From Mesorhizobium sp. B2-3-12 (GTDB lineage: Bacteria; Pseudomonadota; Alphaproteobacteria; Rhizobiales; Rhizobiaceae), in the NCBI RefSeq assembly GCF_006442205.1, contig NZ_VFVR01000002.1, forward strand, positions 496,001 to 560,000: DNA of 64,000 nt, written 5' to 3'. A program made the translations under genes and the position numbers. Every line of letters begins with the position of its first letter. Position 1 is the first letter of the stretch. The notes under the pieces were generated by a model. The model made no database searches. It saw nothing but the letters and a program-made list of their open reading frames with translations, and was not told where the DNA came from. Below, piece after piece: positions 37,050-47,105 of this stretch.

Positions 37050-37472
37050 AGGCTAACCTCGAGTTGCTGCCATCCTGTCGTAAGCGGGGCGACATCGCAA
37101 GGGATGGGCTCTGCTGCGCACAGCCTGTAAGCCGGTGTGCAATTTTGCTTTAGCGCAGATTTGCTGGAATTGCGGTCCCATTCGCCGACCTGGTAGTCGA
37201 CCGCGATCATCACCTCGGATGCCTTGACCTCTGCACAGGTTCCAGCCCGACTTCGAGCACAGTTCGTCGTCCGCTTGATGAGCGCCCGGTATCAGTGTGG
37301 TGCGGTTCGCTCGCGAACGACGAGAATGGGGTCGTCAGCTGACGAGGCAAACTTTGCCCGATGACTGTGAACTCGAACGGCAGCTTACCGACGAGCGCTT
37401 CCTAGAAGCAGACCGTCCGGATGCGGCCCTATTGAGATGTCCCTGCCGCCGCACCGGCGACCCCCTTTGCCT
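37050..37472. other. Gene-poor stretch between the Rieske oxygenase and MATE genes
   Basis: 423 nt upstream of the Rieske gene and downstream of the MATE gene. It must hold the Rieske promoter, but no -35/-10 pair or operator stands out. No coherent reading frame or known repeat was found. The part from 37130 to 37200 is relatively AT-rich. Confidence 0.4.
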
Positions 37473-38876
37473 TCAGCGCCCAAACGCCAGCGACGGGGCG
37501 ATGCGGTCGCGGCGCAGCCAGCGCGCCAGCAGCAGCGCCGCCACCACCGCCAGCCCTGTCGACAGGCCGATCCAGATGCCGACGCCGTGGAAGCCGAAAT
37601 GGAAGGCGAGCAGCACGCCGAGCGGCAGGCCGACGCCCCAATAGCCGATCGCGGCGTAGATCATCGGCACCTTGGTGTCGTGCAGGCCGCGCAGCATGCC
37701 GGCGGCAACCGCCTGCGCGCCGTCGAAGACCTGGAACAGGGCGGCGAACACCAGGAACGACACGGCAAGCGCGATCACCCTGGCATTGGCGGGATTGCCA
37801 AGGTCGATGAAGGCGCTGATCAGCAGATGCGGCCAAAGCACCATCACCAGGCCCATCAGCGCCATGAACGAGACGCCGATGACGAAGGCGGTCCAGCCGG
37901 CGCGCGACACGCCCTCGGGATTGCCGGCGCCATGTGCCAGCCCGACCCGCACCGTCACCGCCTGGTTGAGCCCGAGCGGGACCATGAAGGAGATCGAGGC
38001 GATCTGGATGGCGATGGCGTGCGCGGCCAGCGAATCGGCGTCGATCAGGCCCATCAGCAGGGCCGCCGCGTTGAAGATCGTCACCTCGAAGGCAAGGATA
38101 CCGGCGATAGGCAGGCCGAGCCGCAACAAGCCCTTGAAGCGCGGCCAGTCGGACCGCCAGAAGCGGCCGAACAGATGGTAGCGCCGGAACTTCTTCTCCC
38201 ACATCACCACGACGGCCATGCCGACGAACATCAGCGTGCTGGACAGCGAGGTGGCAAGGCCGGAGCCGGCGATGCCCATGGCCGGAAAGCCGAGATTGCC
38301 GAACATGAATACCCAGTTGGCAAACACGTTGAAAGCCACGGCGACGAAGACGATGACCAGAGCCCAGCCGGGCCGCTCCAGCGCCGAGATGAACGAACGC
38401 AGCACGATGTAGCCGTAGAAGGGCAGTACCGCCCATTCGAGCCAGCGCAGATAGATGCCGGCCTGGTGCGCGAGCGCGGGCTCCTGGCCCATGGCCAGCA
38501 GAAGCCCCTCGCCGTGCCACAGCACGAGCCAGATCGGGATCGAGATCAGAATCGCCAGCCACAGGCCCTGGCGCACGGTGCGGCGCAGGTCACGCACCGA
38601 ATGGCGGCGGCGGCCAAGTTCGGTGGCGATCATCGGCGAGGTCGCCAGCATCAGTCCGAGGCCGAAGATCAGCGGCATGAAATAGAGGTTGGCGCCCAGC
38701 GCGCCGCTGGCCAGCGTGTCCGCTCCGAGCCGCCCCATCATCATGACGTCGGTGGCGGTCATCGCCGTCTGGCCGAGATTGGTCAGCACCATCGGCCAGG
38801 CCAGCGCCAGCGTCGCCCTGATTTCCTGACGCCAAAGGTTTTCCGGCGCGCGGGCGCCGGCTTCGATCGCGGACAT
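37473..38876 (-). CDS. MATE-family efflux transporter
   Basis: 467 residues with twelve membrane helices in two homologous halves, characteristic of NorM-type MATE exporters (LALAWPMVLTNLGQTAMTATDVMMMGRLG near the N-terminus split over residues 20-50; PLGLNQAVTVRVGLAHG in the second half). It exports cationic drugs or metabolites using Na+ or H+ gradients. The ATG at 38876 gives the usual N-terminal cytoplasmic segment; an in-frame ATG at 38903 is an alternative. It is divergent from the AraC-type regulator with 233 nt between. Confidence 0.9.
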   Translation of the reverse strand: MSAIEAGARAPENLWRQEIRATLALAWPMVLTNLGQTAMTATDVMMMGRLGADTLASGALGANLYFMPLIFGLGLMLATSPMIATELGRRRHSVRDLRRTVRQGLWLAILISIPIWLVLWHGEGLLLAMGQEPALAHQAGIYLRWLEWAVLPFYGYIVLRSFISALERPGWALVIVFVAVAFNVFANWVFMFGNLGFPAMGIAGSGLATSLSSTLMFVGMAVVVMWEKKFRRYHLFGRFWRSDWPRFKGLLRLGLPIAGILAFEVTIFNAAALLMGLIDADSLAAHAIAIQIASISFMVPLGLNQAVTVRVGLAHGAGNPEGVSRAGWTAFVIGVSFMALMGLVMVLWPHLLISAFIDLGNPANARVIALAVSFLVFAALFQVFDGAQAVAAGMLRGLHDTKVPMIYAAIGYWGVGLPLGVLLAFHFGFHGVGIWIGLSTGLAVVAALLLARWLRRDRIAPSLAFGR

Positions 38877-39109
38877 TGTTCCGTCTTTCAGAACACGGCG
38901 CATCGGGACCAGGCCCGGAAGCCGCACAGCAACGGCACAAAATGGCGCCGTTTGCGCCGTCTATTGAACGAGATGCGACATGAAGGCAAGAGAGGAGGCG
39001 CGGGAACAGATTGAGCCAGCGCCGTTGCCGGGAACCGCCGTCTCGTTCCCTTGCCGGCCCCGGACTGCTACGGATCAGATATCGGCAACCGGCGAATGTG
39101 GGAGGCGGG

Positions 39110-40027
39110 ATGGCGTTCAGGCGCAGAAAGAACACGGCCGCGATCCCGCGCACGGCGCCTTCCTTCGAGCATATCGTCACCGAGGCGAGCGAGAGTTTCC
39201 TGTGGCGCCTGGATGACTATCCCTGGGAGCGCAATGTCTGGAATTTCCATCCCGAATACGAGATACACCTGCTGCGAAAATCCTCCGGCGTGGTGTTGGT
39301 CGGCGACCATATAGGCGAGTTCGGTCCGGGTTACCTCACCATCGTCGGTGGCGGCCTGCCGCATGACTGGGTCACCGCGGTGCAGCCGGGCGAGTTGATC
39401 GAGGGCCGCGACATCGTGCTGCAATTCGATCCCGAGCGGCTGCGCGGGTCGGCCGACATGCTACCGGAACTGCGCGAACTGGAGCCATTTCTGGAGCGGT
39501 CGCTGCGCGGCATCGTCTTCCATGGCGAGACTGCGCTGGAAGGCGCCGCGCTGATGGAGCGGATGGGCGCGGTGCATGGGCTCGCCCGTTTCTGCCTGTT
39601 CCTCGAACTGGTCGACCTGCTGGCCAGGACCGATGAGTATGAGCTGTTATCATCGCCGGACTTCCAGCCGGTCCTCGACGCCGCCTCGCTCGACATCATC
39701 CAGCGCACGCTGACTTATCTGTTCCAGCACTTCGCCGAGGATCTGAAGCTGCCTGAAGTGGCCGAGCTCGCCGGCATGAGCGAAAGCACTTTTTCGCGCT
39801 TCTTCCAGAAGAACACCGGAAATTCCTTCAGCGACCATCTTGGCAAGCTCAGGCTCTGGCAAGCCTGCAAGCTCTTGGCCGACACCGATATCCCGATCAC
39901 CGACATCTGTTTCCAGGTCGGCTACATGAACATCTCCAACTTCAACCGCGCCTTCCTGCGCAAGCACAAGATCACGCCGTCCTCCTACCGCAAGCTGTCG
40001 CGGCAGCGTCTGGCGATGCGCGCATAA
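39110..40027 (+). CDS. AraC-family transcriptional regulator
   Basis: 305 residues. The N-terminal half is a cupin-like effector domain (FHPEYEIHLLRKSSG, then DHIGEFGPGYLTIVGGGLPHDW). The C-terminal 100 residues hold two helix-turn-helices (LPEVAELAGMSESTFSRFFQ and ITDICFQVGYMNISNFNRAF). GGAGGCGGG precedes the ATG at 39110. It lies 241 nt upstream of the polyol/sugar ABC operon on the same strand and most likely activates it in response to the transported sugar alcohol. Confidence 0.9.
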   Translation: MAFRRRKNTAAIPRTAPSFEHIVTEASESFLWRLDDYPWERNVWNFHPEYEIHLLRKSSGVVLVGDHIGEFGPGYLTIVGGGLPHDWVTAVQPGELIEGRDIVLQFDPERLRGSADMLPELRELEPFLERSLRGIVFHGETALEGAALMERMGAVHGLARFCLFLELVDLLARTDEYELLSSPDFQPVLDAASLDIIQRTLTYLFQHFAEDLKLPEVAELAGMSESTFSRFFQKNTGNSFSDHLGKLRLWQACKLLADTDIPITDICFQVGYMNISNFNRAFLRKHKITPSSYRKLSRQRLAMRA

Positions 40028-40268
40028 GCGCAGCCTAAATCACCGTTTCCCACCGGATTGATACTCGTGTGACAGGCTCGCCGGGTCGACGTCTGTTTTT
40101 GCGCTGCACAATGCATAAAAGTACAGGTCTGGTGCAACGGGGCTTCTAGCTTGACCCGTCGCAACCCCGCATTTTGGCGATGGGTGGCATGTCGCTCGGG
40201 CGATGGTGAGGATCGCGAGACCCGAGGATTTGCGTTTCCTGCGACATATTCCTGGAGGAGAAAAGATC

Positions 40269-41540
40269 ATGAAACCAGTTCGGCTCGCTGCCAGCCTTGG
40301 CGCAGCTTTCGTGCTTTCCGCTACCGTTTCAACCCTAGCCCTGGCGCAGGCGCCGGTCTGCTCGGCGCCGGTCAAGGTGCTGGCGCAGCCACGCGACGGC
40401 CTGACGCTTCTGGAGGACTCCAAGGCCGAGTTCGAGAAGCTCTCCGGCGCGAGCTTCAAGATCGATTATCTCAACGAGAACGACCGCCGCGCCAAGTCGC
40501 GCGCGGACGCGTCCACTGTCGGCAATTACAATGTCTATTACGTCGATGAAGCGAATGTGGCGCTGTTCGCCTCGTCGAAATGGATCGTGCCGCTGACCGA
40601 TTATTATCCGGCTGACTATGACTATGCCGACTTCGATCCCGGCCGCCAGAAAGTCGCCACCTATGACGGCAAGGTCTGGTTCGCGCCGCTGACCGGCGGC
40701 GGCGACCTGATGGTCTACCGCAAGGATGTGCTGGAAGCCGCCGGCATCCAGCCGCCGAAAACGCTGGACGAACTGATCGCCGACGTGCCGAAGCTGACCA
40801 ACGCCGACAAGGGCATGTACGGCATCGCGCTACGCGGCGCGCGCGGCTCGGGCGCCAATGTCTGGCGCTGGATGCCCTTCTTCAAGGCCTATGGCGGCAA
40901 ATGGTTCGACGGCGACAAGCCGGCCTTCAACTCGGAAGCAGCCGTCAAGGCGACCGAGGCCTATCTGAAGCTGTTCAAGGATTCGGCACCGGGAACGCAG
41001 ACCGGCAGCTGGGACGAATCGACCGGCGCCTTCCTGTCGGGCCAGGTCGCCATCCTGGTCGAATCGACGCCGCTTTCGGGCATGGCTGTCGACCCGAAGA
41101 CCTCTCAGGTGGTCGGCAAGATCGGCTTCCTGCCGCCGCCCTCGCCGCTTCCCGGCGGCGGTTACGGCCACGGCCTCGCCATCGCGGCAAAAGCCAATGC
41201 CGATGACGCTTCGAAGAAATGCGCCGGCCTGTTCATCGCCTGGGCAACATCGAAGGAAAACGAGAAGCGCCGGCTCGACGCTCACCAGTTCGGCGAGTTG
41301 AACCGCACCAGCATCCTGTCCAGCAAGGAATTCGCCGATATCTACGGCGCCGATCTCGGCCAGGCACTTGCCGAAACCGGCAAGGTGACGGCGGTGAACT
41401 TCTGGCAGGATCCGCGCTGGCCCGATCTCGGCGACCGCTGGGGCATCATCCTCGAAGAGCTGATCGCCGGCACACGCACCGACGTTAAGGGCAGCCTCAA
41501 CGAGCTCGAGGCCTATGCCAATGAGCTGGTGAAGAAATAG
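40269..41540 (+). CDS. ABC sugar/polyol-binding protein (family 1)
   Basis: 423 residues. A signal peptide ends near ALA-QAPV at about residue 27, followed by a SBP_bac_1 (maltose-binding-like) fold of about 395 residues (VWFAPLTGGGDLMVYRKDVLEAAGI; TGSWDESTGAFLSGQVAILVE split across strands). GGAGGAG sits eight bases before the ATG. A strong hairpin follows the stop, and then two permease genes, a dehydrogenase and an ATPase. The dehydrogenase of the sorbitol/xylitol type suggests that the ligand is a sugar alcohol. Confidence 0.88.
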   Translation: MKPVRLAASLGAAFVLSATVSTLALAQAPVCSAPVKVLAQPRDGLTLLEDSKAEFEKLSGASFKIDYLNENDRRAKSRADASTVGNYNVYYVDEANVALFASSKWIVPLTDYYPADYDYADFDPGRQKVATYDGKVWFAPLTGGGDLMVYRKDVLEAAGIQPPKTLDELIADVPKLTNADKGMYGIALRGARGSGANVWRWMPFFKAYGGKWFDGDKPAFNSEAAVKATEAYLKLFKDSAPGTQTGSWDESTGAFLSGQVAILVESTPLSGMAVDPKTSQVVGKIGFLPPPSPLPGGGYGHGLAIAAKANADDASKKCAGLFIAWATSKENEKRRLDAHQFGELNRTSILSSKEFADIYGADLGQALAETGKVTAVNFWQDPRWPDLGDRWGIILEELIAGTRTDVKGSLNELEAYANELVKK

Positions 41541-41562
41541 GCCCCTCCCTCTTGCGGCGCAC

Positions 41563-41593
41563 GGTCCACGGCATTCCCGGGAATGCCGGGACC
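41563..41593 (+). terminator. Hairpin after the family-1 binding-protein gene
   Basis: CGGCATTC and GAATGCCG form a perfect eight-base stem with loop CCGG (41569-41588), extended by GGTCC/GGACC after one bulged A. No T tract follows. It lies 23 nt after the stop and 90 nt before the first permease start; an mRNA stabiliser or attenuating hairpin that lowers permease expression fits best. Confidence 0.55.
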
Positions 41594-41682
41594 TGTGTGT
41601 CGCAGGAGGGCCTGCCTTTCCCCCGAGCGCGCGACGGTTCCGCCACGCCCGGACATTCGAGACACAGCAAGGCCTGAGACCA

Positions 41683-42549
41683 ATGCCTCGACGTTCATCC
41701 CTGCCGGTCACCTTTGTCGTGCCGACGCTGGTCATTCTGCTGATCCTGTCGATGGTGCCGACGCTTTACGCGATCATCATCGCCTTGCAGAACCGCGAGC
41801 TGAGTTCAACGGCCTATTCCTGGGTCTGGTTCTCGAACTTTTTCGACCTGTTCTCCGACCGCCGCTTCCTCAACGCCGTCTGGGTGTCGGTGAAGTGGGA
41901 GGTGGTCACAGTCGTCGCGACGATGGTCGTCGCGATCGGGCTCGGCGTGCTGATGTTCGAGGTTGCGTCGCAGCGCCTGCGCAATGTCTACTGCCTGCTG
42001 TTCATCATCCCGGTGCTGCTGCCGCGCGTCTCGGCCGCCTTCGTGTGGAAATTCGCCTACCATCCGCTCTACGGCATCGCCACCTACCCCTACCGGCTGC
42101 TGACCGGCGGGCTGATCTTCGACCCGCTCTCCAAGCCTTCGACTGCCCTGTTCGCCGTCGCTTCGGTCGATGTCTGGCAGTGGGGCCTGTTCTTCGCCGT
42201 CATCGTGCTGAAGCTCCTGGAAACCCTGCCTCCGCAGCCGATCGAGGCGGCACGTCTCGACCACGCCAAACGCTGGCAGATCCACGCCTATGTCACCTTG
42301 CCGATGCTGAAGGCGCCGTTGGTCAGCCTGATGTTCGTCAAGATGATCGAGTCGCTGCGCTCCTTCGACCTGATCTATGTGATGACCCGCGGCGGGCCGG
42401 GCGTGGCGACCGAAACGCTCGACATGTACGCCTTCTCGCAAGGCTTCATTGAATCCGGCAAGGTCTCCTATGCCTCGGCCATGGCGGTGCTGATGATGAT
42501 CGCCACCGTCATCACCTTCACCATGCTGTGGAAGCGGGTGCAGGCATGA
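41683..42549 (+). CDS. Sugar/polyol ABC transporter permease 1 (MalF type)
   Basis: 288 residues with six membrane helices and the coupling EAA loop PIEAARLDHAKRWQIHAYVTLP (about 186-207), where the usual EAA-G pattern is altered to EAARLDHA. It pairs with the next permease, whose start overlaps its stop (ATGA). Confidence 0.9.
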   Translation: MPRRSSLPVTFVVPTLVILLILSMVPTLYAIIIALQNRELSSTAYSWVWFSNFFDLFSDRRFLNAVWVSVKWEVVTVVATMVVAIGLGVLMFEVASQRLRNVYCLLFIIPVLLPRVSAAFVWKFAYHPLYGIATYPYRLLTGGLIFDPLSKPSTALFAVASVDVWQWGLFFAVIVLKLLETLPPQPIEAARLDHAKRWQIHAYVTLPMLKAPLVSLMFVKMIESLRSFDLIYVMTRGGPGVATETLDMYAFSQGFIESGKVSYASAMAVLMMIATVITFTMLWKRVQA

Positions 42550-43358
42550 AGCCCGGCCGCATCATCGCCAAGGCCGTCCTGGCCTTCGCCGGTTTCCTCG
42601 CCGTGTTCCCGCTGCTGTGGACGGCGCTGAACTCGCTGAAGAACAGCGTCGACATCATCACCCGCGTGCCACGCCTGGTGTTTACGCCGACATTGGCCAA
42701 CATCAGCTACATCCTTGGCCGCGACAGCGTCATCACCGGCCTCTACAATTCGGTCGTCGCCTGCGGCTCGGCCGTGCTGATCGGCGTCGTGCTCGGCCTG
42801 CCCGCGGCTTACGCGGTGGCGCGCTATCCCAACCGCTGGGCCGGCGACATCCAGTTCTTCGTCCTGTCGCTGCGTTTCCTGCCGCCGGTGGCGGTCGCGA
42901 TCCCGCTGATGGTGATCTGGCTGCAAATCGGCCTCTACGACACTTTGCCGGCTTTGATCGTCACCTATTCGCTGCTGACCATTTCGGTCATCATGTGGCT
43001 CGCGATCCCCGCTTTTCAGGGCGTGCCGAAGGAGGTCGAGGAAGCGGCCTTCGTCGACGGCTACGGCGCCTATTCGGTGTTCTGGCGCATCGCACTGCCG
43101 GTCGCGGCGCGCTCGCTGATCGGCGCGGTCGCCTTCAGCTTCGTGCTGGTCTGGAACGAGTTCCTGATCGCACTGATGCTGTCGAGTTCCAACGCCAAGA
43201 CCTTGCCGATCGTCGCGTCCGAACTCTCCCAGCAAGGCATGAACGTGCCGTGGGGAATCTTGAACGCCTCGGTCGTGCTCCTGTCGCTGCCGCCGCTGCT
43301 TTTCCTCGGCGTGCTCAGCGGCTTCCTGAATTCCGTTTTCCGGCAAAAGAAGAATTGA
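42546..43358 (+). CDS. Sugar/polyol ABC transporter permease 2 (MalG type)
   Basis: 270 residues, six membrane helices, with the EAA loop [21 protein letters not shown] (about residue 160) and the C-terminal [10 protein letters not shown] segment typical of MalG-like permeases. The ATG at 42546 overlaps the preceding stop by four bases; the slightly longer frame is not preferred. The dehydrogenase gene follows after 16 nt. Confidence 0.9.
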   Translation: MKPGRIIAKAVLAFAGFLAVFPLLWTALNSLKNSVDIITRVPRLVFTPTLANISYILGRDSVITGLYNSVVACGSAVLIGVVLGLPAAYAVARYPNRWAGDIQFFVLSLRFLPPVAVAIPLMVIWLQIGLYDTLPALIVTYSLLTISVIMWLAIPAFQGVPKEVEEAAFVDGYGAYSVFWRIALPVAARSLIGAVAFSFVLVWNEFLIALMLSSSNAKTLPIVASELSQQGMNVPWGILNASVVLLSLPPLLFLGVLSGFLNSVFRQKKN

Positions 43359-43374
43359 AGTGAGGCTTACCGCG

Positions 43375-44421
43375 ATGCGAGCACTGGTGCTTGAGAAAAA
43401 AGGTGAATTGTCGCTGCGCGAGATCGCGTTGCCGTTCGATGTCGGAGCCGACGACGTCAGGATCGCCATCCACACGGTCGGTGTCTGCGGCAGCGACGTG
43501 CACTATTACACGCATGGCGCCATCGGCAGCTATGTCGTGCGCGCGCCGATGGTGCTCGGCCACGAGGCCGCAGGCACGGTCGTCGAGGTCGGCGCCAATG
43601 TCAGGAGTCTGAAGGTCGGCGACCGCGTCTGCATGGAGCCTGGCGTGCCGAACCTGTCGTCGCGCGCGACAAAGCTCGGCATCTACAATGTCGATCCGGA
43701 TGTCACTTTCTGGGCGACCCCGCCGGTACACGGCATTCTTGCGCCCTATGCCGTGCACCCGGCTGCTTTCACCTACAGGCTGCCGGACAATGTCTCCTTC
43801 GCCGAGGGCGCGATGGTCGAGCCCTTCGCCATCGGCATGCAGGCGGCAAGCCGCGCCCGCATCGTCCCGGGCGATGTCGCCGTCGTCGTCGGCTGCGGCC
43901 CTATCGGTATCATGATCGCGCTTGCCGCCCTTGCCGGCGGCTGTTCGAAAGTGCTGATTTCCGACTTTTCCGCGCCCAAACTGAAGATCGCCTCGCAATA
44001 TGCCGGCATCGTGCCGGTCAATATCGGCGAGCAATCGCTGGCCGATGCCGTCGCCGCCGCGACCGGCAATTGGGGGGCCGACATCGTCTTCGAGGCGAGC
44101 GGCAGCCCGAAAGCCTTCGCCGATCTGTTCGACATTGTGCGCCCCGGCGGCGCGGTGGTCCTGGTCGGGCTTCCGGTCGAGCCGGTAAGCCTGAACGTGC
44201 CGGCGGCGATCTCGAAGGAAGTGCGCATCGAAACAGTGTTCCGCTACGCCAACATCTTCGACCGCGCCCTGCAGCTCATCGCCTCCGGCAAGGTCGACCT
44301 CAAGCCGCTGATCACTGGCACCTACGCTTTCTCCGACAGCATCAAGGCCTTCGAACGGGCCGCCGAAGGCAACCCGCAGGACGTCAAGCTGCAAATCCTG
44401 CTGACCGACGAAAAGGGCTGA
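43375..44421 (+). CDS. Zinc-dependent polyol dehydrogenase (sorbitol/xylitol type)
   Basis: 348 residues of the medium-chain dehydrogenase family. The catalytic zinc motif VCGSDVHYY at about 35-43 and GHEAAGTV at about 60-67 are intact, as is the Rossmann [11 protein letters not shown] (about 168). The structural-zinc four-cysteine loop is missing: the region reads [14 protein letters not shown], as in sorbitol and xylitol dehydrogenases that lack it. It should oxidise the imported polyol to a ketose with NAD+. A GTG five codons upstream is an alternative start, but ATG 43375 with GAGG nine bases before it fits better. It is embedded between permease and ATPase genes. Confidence 0.88.
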   Translation: MRALVLEKKGELSLREIALPFDVGADDVRIAIHTVGVCGSDVHYYTHGAIGSYVVRAPMVLGHEAAGTVVEVGANVRSLKVGDRVCMEPGVPNLSSRATKLGIYNVDPDVTFWATPPVHGILAPYAVHPAAFTYRLPDNVSFAEGAMVEPFAIGMQAASRARIVPGDVAVVVGCGPIGIMIALAALAGGCSKVLISDFSAPKLKIASQYAGIVPVNIGEQSLADAVAAATGNWGADIVFEASGSPKAFADLFDIVRPGGAVVLVGLPVEPVSLNVPAAISKEVRIETVFRYANIFDRALQLIASGKVDLKPLITGTYAFSDSIKAFERAAEGNPQDVKLQILLTDEKG

Positions 44422-44423
44422 CC

Positions 44424-45509
44424 ATGTCCGCGATCGTTTGCTCCCATGTCGACAAGGCCTATGGCGCCACCACGGTGATCCGCGATCTCAACCTCTCGAT
44501 CGAGGAACACGAATTCGTCGTCTTCCTCGGCCCGTCCGGCTGCGGCAAGTCGACCTTGCTGCGCATGCTGGCCGGGCTGGAGGATATCAGCGGCGGCGAG
44601 GTCTCGATCGGAGGCAAGGTGGTCAACGACCTCGACCCGGGCGATCGCGGCATCGCCATGGTGTTCCAGAACTACGCGCTCTATCCGCACATGACGATCT
44701 TCGACAACATCGCCTTCGGTTTGCGGCGGCAGAAGGTGCCTGCGCCCGAGATCGACAAGCGGGTCCGGGCGGTGGCGGCGACGCTGGGGCTCGACCCCTA
44801 TCTCGGCCGCAAGCCGGCCGAGCTTTCCGGCGGCCAGCAGCAGCGCGTGGCGATCGCACGCGCCATGATCAAGACGCCGAAGGTTTTCCTGTTCGACGAA
44901 CCGCTGTCCAATCTGGACGCCAAATTGCGCAACCATATGCGCGTCGAGATCGCGCGGCTGCACCAGTCGCTGAAGACCACCACCGTCTATGTCACACACG
45001 ACCAGTTGGAGGCGATGACGCTCGCCGACCGTATCGTGCTGCTCAAGGACGGCGTCATCGAGCAGATCGGCTCGCCGGCGGAAATCTACGGGCGGCCGGC
45101 CAATATTTTCGTGGCCGGCTTCATCGGCACGCCGAACATGAATTTCATCGAGGTGACGGTCGCCCGAAGCGGGAACGGCTGGACGTTGACCGGCGCCGGA
45201 ACGGCGCTGTCGATAGACGGGGCGGGCTTTCATCTGCAGCCGGGCGGTCGCGCCGTGCTGGGCATCCGGCCTCCGGACCTGAAGACAGCCCGTGATGGCG
45301 ACGCCGGCATATTGCAAGGCACCGCCGATCTCATCGAATTCCACGGAAATGATGCGCTGGTGACATTCGGCTCCGGCGGCAAGGAGATCAGCGCCCTGGT
45401 TCCGGCCCGCGAATGCCCGGTGCTGCATGCCCCTGTGCGATATATGTTCGAGGAGGCAAACATCCACCTGTTCGACGCCACATCGGGCGCATCCCTGCGC
45501 CAGCAATAG
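44424..45509 (+). CDS. Sugar/polyol ABC transporter ATPase (UgpC/MalK type)
   Basis: 361 residues. The ATPase domain has Walker [10 protein letters not shown] (about residue 37), signature [10 protein letters not shown] (about 133) and Walker [14 protein letters not shown]. It is followed by a TOBE-type regulatory domain from about 235. It drives the transporter encoded by the preceding genes; start codon and dehydrogenase stop are separated by two bases. The stop is nine bases from the convergent FGGY-kinase stop, so the two polyol operons meet tail to tail. Confidence 0.92.
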   Translation: MSAIVCSHVDKAYGATTVIRDLNLSIEEHEFVVFLGPSGCGKSTLLRMLAGLEDISGGEVSIGGKVVNDLDPGDRGIAMVFQNYALYPHMTIFDNIAFGLRRQKVPAPEIDKRVRAVAATLGLDPYLGRKPAELSGGQQQRVAIARAMIKTPKVFLFDEPLSNLDAKLRNHMRVEIARLHQSLKTTTVYVTHDQLEAMTLADRIVLLKDGVIEQIGSPAEIYGRPANIFVAGFIGTPNMNFIEVTVARSGNGWTLTGAGTALSIDGAGFHLQPGGRAVLGIRPPDLKTARDGDAGILQGTADLIEFHGNDALVTFGSGGKEISALVPARECPVLHAPVRYMFEEANIHLFDATSGASLRQQ

Positions 45510-45518
45510 CGCGAAAGT

Positions 45519-47105
45519 CTAACGGATCGCGTCGAGCACCTGCCGCTGCCGATGCATTTCCAGGAAAATCCGGTAGTCGCGATCGAAGCGGGCGCCGGCG
45601 GCCGGATTGGCGGCGCGTGTCTTGCCGCCCTGCTGCATGGCAAGACAAGCGGCGTTGAGATCGGGGAAAAGCCCGGCGGCGGTTGCCGCCACCATGCCGG
45701 TGCCGAGCAGCACCGCCTCATCGGCCAGCGGCTCGACCACCGTGCAGCCGGTGGCATCGGCATAGAGCTCCATCAAGAGCGGGTTCTTGGTGTGGCCGCC
45801 GGTGACATGCAGCGTGTCGATCAGATAGCCGTTCTCGTTAAGCGCCTCCAGCACGTGGCGCACGCCAAGCGCGATGCCGACGGCGGTGCGCCAGTAGAGC
45901 TTGCACAGGCTGTCGAAGGACGAATCCAGCGTCAGACCGCTGACCACGCCGACCGCGTGCGGATCGGCGAGCGGCGAGCGGTTGCCATGGAAATCCGGCA
46001 GCACGTGCAGCCTCGCGGCAAGGCTCTCGCCCTCTGCGGCGCGCAGTTCGGCGACGCGCGCGGCGATCCTGAAATGCATGGCGGCGTTCGGCTCTCCGCC
46101 GGCGCCATGCCAGCGGATGATGTGGTCGAGCAGCGCCCCGGTCGCCGACTGGCCACCCTCCGACAGCCACAGCTGCGGCAGCGCGGCGCCGTAATAGGGA
46201 CCCCAGACCCCGGCGAAAGGCTGCGGATCCGGCGACATTGCCATGACGCAGCTTGATGTGCCGGCGATCAGCGCCAGATGGCGGCCGATATTCTCTTCGT
46301 CGCCAGCGAAGCCGCCGAGCACGCCAAGCGCTCCGGCATAGGCATCGATGACGCCGGCGCCGACGCGGCAGTTTTCGGTCAGGCCGAGTTCCGCCGCCGC
46401 CTGCGCCGTCAACGGGCCGATATCGGCGCCAACCGGGCTTGCCCTTTCGGGTAGACTGCCATGGTCAAAAAGGTCGTCAAGGCCGACGAGATCGAAGAAG
46501 TCTCGCTGCCATGCGATTTCCTGGTGCGCCAGATAGGTCCATTTGGCGGTCAGCGTGCATTGCGAGCGCGCCAGCGAGCCGGTCGCCTGCCAAGTCAGGA
46601 AATCGGCAAGGTCGAATAGAGTGCCGGCCTGCGCCCACGTTCCCGGCAGGTTACGCTTCAGCCACATCAGCTTCGGCGTCGCCATCTCGGGCGACATGAC
46701 GCCGCCGATATAATTCAGCACCTCGTGGCCGCTCGCCGTGCATTCGTCGGCCTCGGCGATGGCGCGATGGTCGAGCCAGACGATGGTGTCCCACCGCCTG
46801 TCGCCGGTGGTCGAGACGCTGAGCTGGCCGCCTTGGCTGTCGCGCACGACCAGCGAACAGGTCGCATCGAAGGAGATGCCGGCAATATCTCCGGCGGCGA
46901 CGCCGGCCTTTTCCCGAGCGGCGCGCACTGCGGCGCAGACGGCGGACCAGATATCGCGTGAATCATGCTCGGCATGATCGGGCTTTGGCTGGTTCATGGC
47001 GATCGGCCGCTCGGCGCGGCCAAGCAAGGTGCCACTGGTATCGAGAATGCCCGCGCGAGCGCTCCCGGTGCCGACATCGACCGCGCAGACAAACTGTTTC
47101 GTCAA
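45519..47105 (-). CDS. FGGY-family carbohydrate kinase (ribulokinase-like)
   Basis: 528 residues in two actin-like ATPase domains. AVDVGTGSARAGI at the N-terminus is the phosphate-1 loop, and GTSSCVMAM and HVTGGHTKNPLLMELYADATG are the FGGY family signatures. The length and the GGVMSPEMATPKLMWLK region match the ribulose/ribitol kinase subgroup. It probably phosphorylates a pentulose such as D-ribulose or D-xylulose arising from polyol oxidation. It overlaps the HAD gene by four bases and is the last gene of the eight-gene polyol operon. Confidence 0.88.
   Translation of the reverse strand: MTKQFVCAVDVGTGSARAGILDTSGTLLGRAERPIAMNQPKPDHAEHDSRDIWSAVCAAVRAAREKAGVAAGDIAGISFDATCSLVVRDSQGGQLSVSTTGDRRWDTIVWLDHRAIAEADECTASGHEVLNYIGGVMSPEMATPKLMWLKRNLPGTWAQAGTLFDLADFLTWQATGSLARSQCTLTAKWTYLAHQEIAWQRDFFDLVGLDDLFDHGSLPERASPVGADIGPLTAQAAAELGLTENCRVGAGVIDAYAGALGVLGGFAGDEENIGRHLALIAGTSSCVMAMSPDPQPFAGVWGPYYGAALPQLWLSEGGQSATGALLDHIIRWHGAGGEPNAAMHFRIAARVAELRAAEGESLAARLHVLPDFHGNRSPLADPHAVGVVSGLTLDSSFDSLCKLYWRTAVGIALGVRHVLEALNENGYLIDTLHVTGGHTKNPLLMELYADATGCTVVEPLADEAVLLGTGMVAATAAGLFPDLNAACLAMQQGGKTRAANPAAGARFDRDYRIFLEMHRQRQVLDAIR

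Noticed and set aside
37437..39014. A 525-codon forward frame opposite the MATE gene
   Set aside because: Its low-complexity His/Arg/Asp/Gln composition is typical of an antisense shadow.
40028..40268. Short A/T-rich palindrome near the AraC-linked promoter (TGCACAATGCA)
   Set aside because: It is too short and common to support a site call without comparative data.
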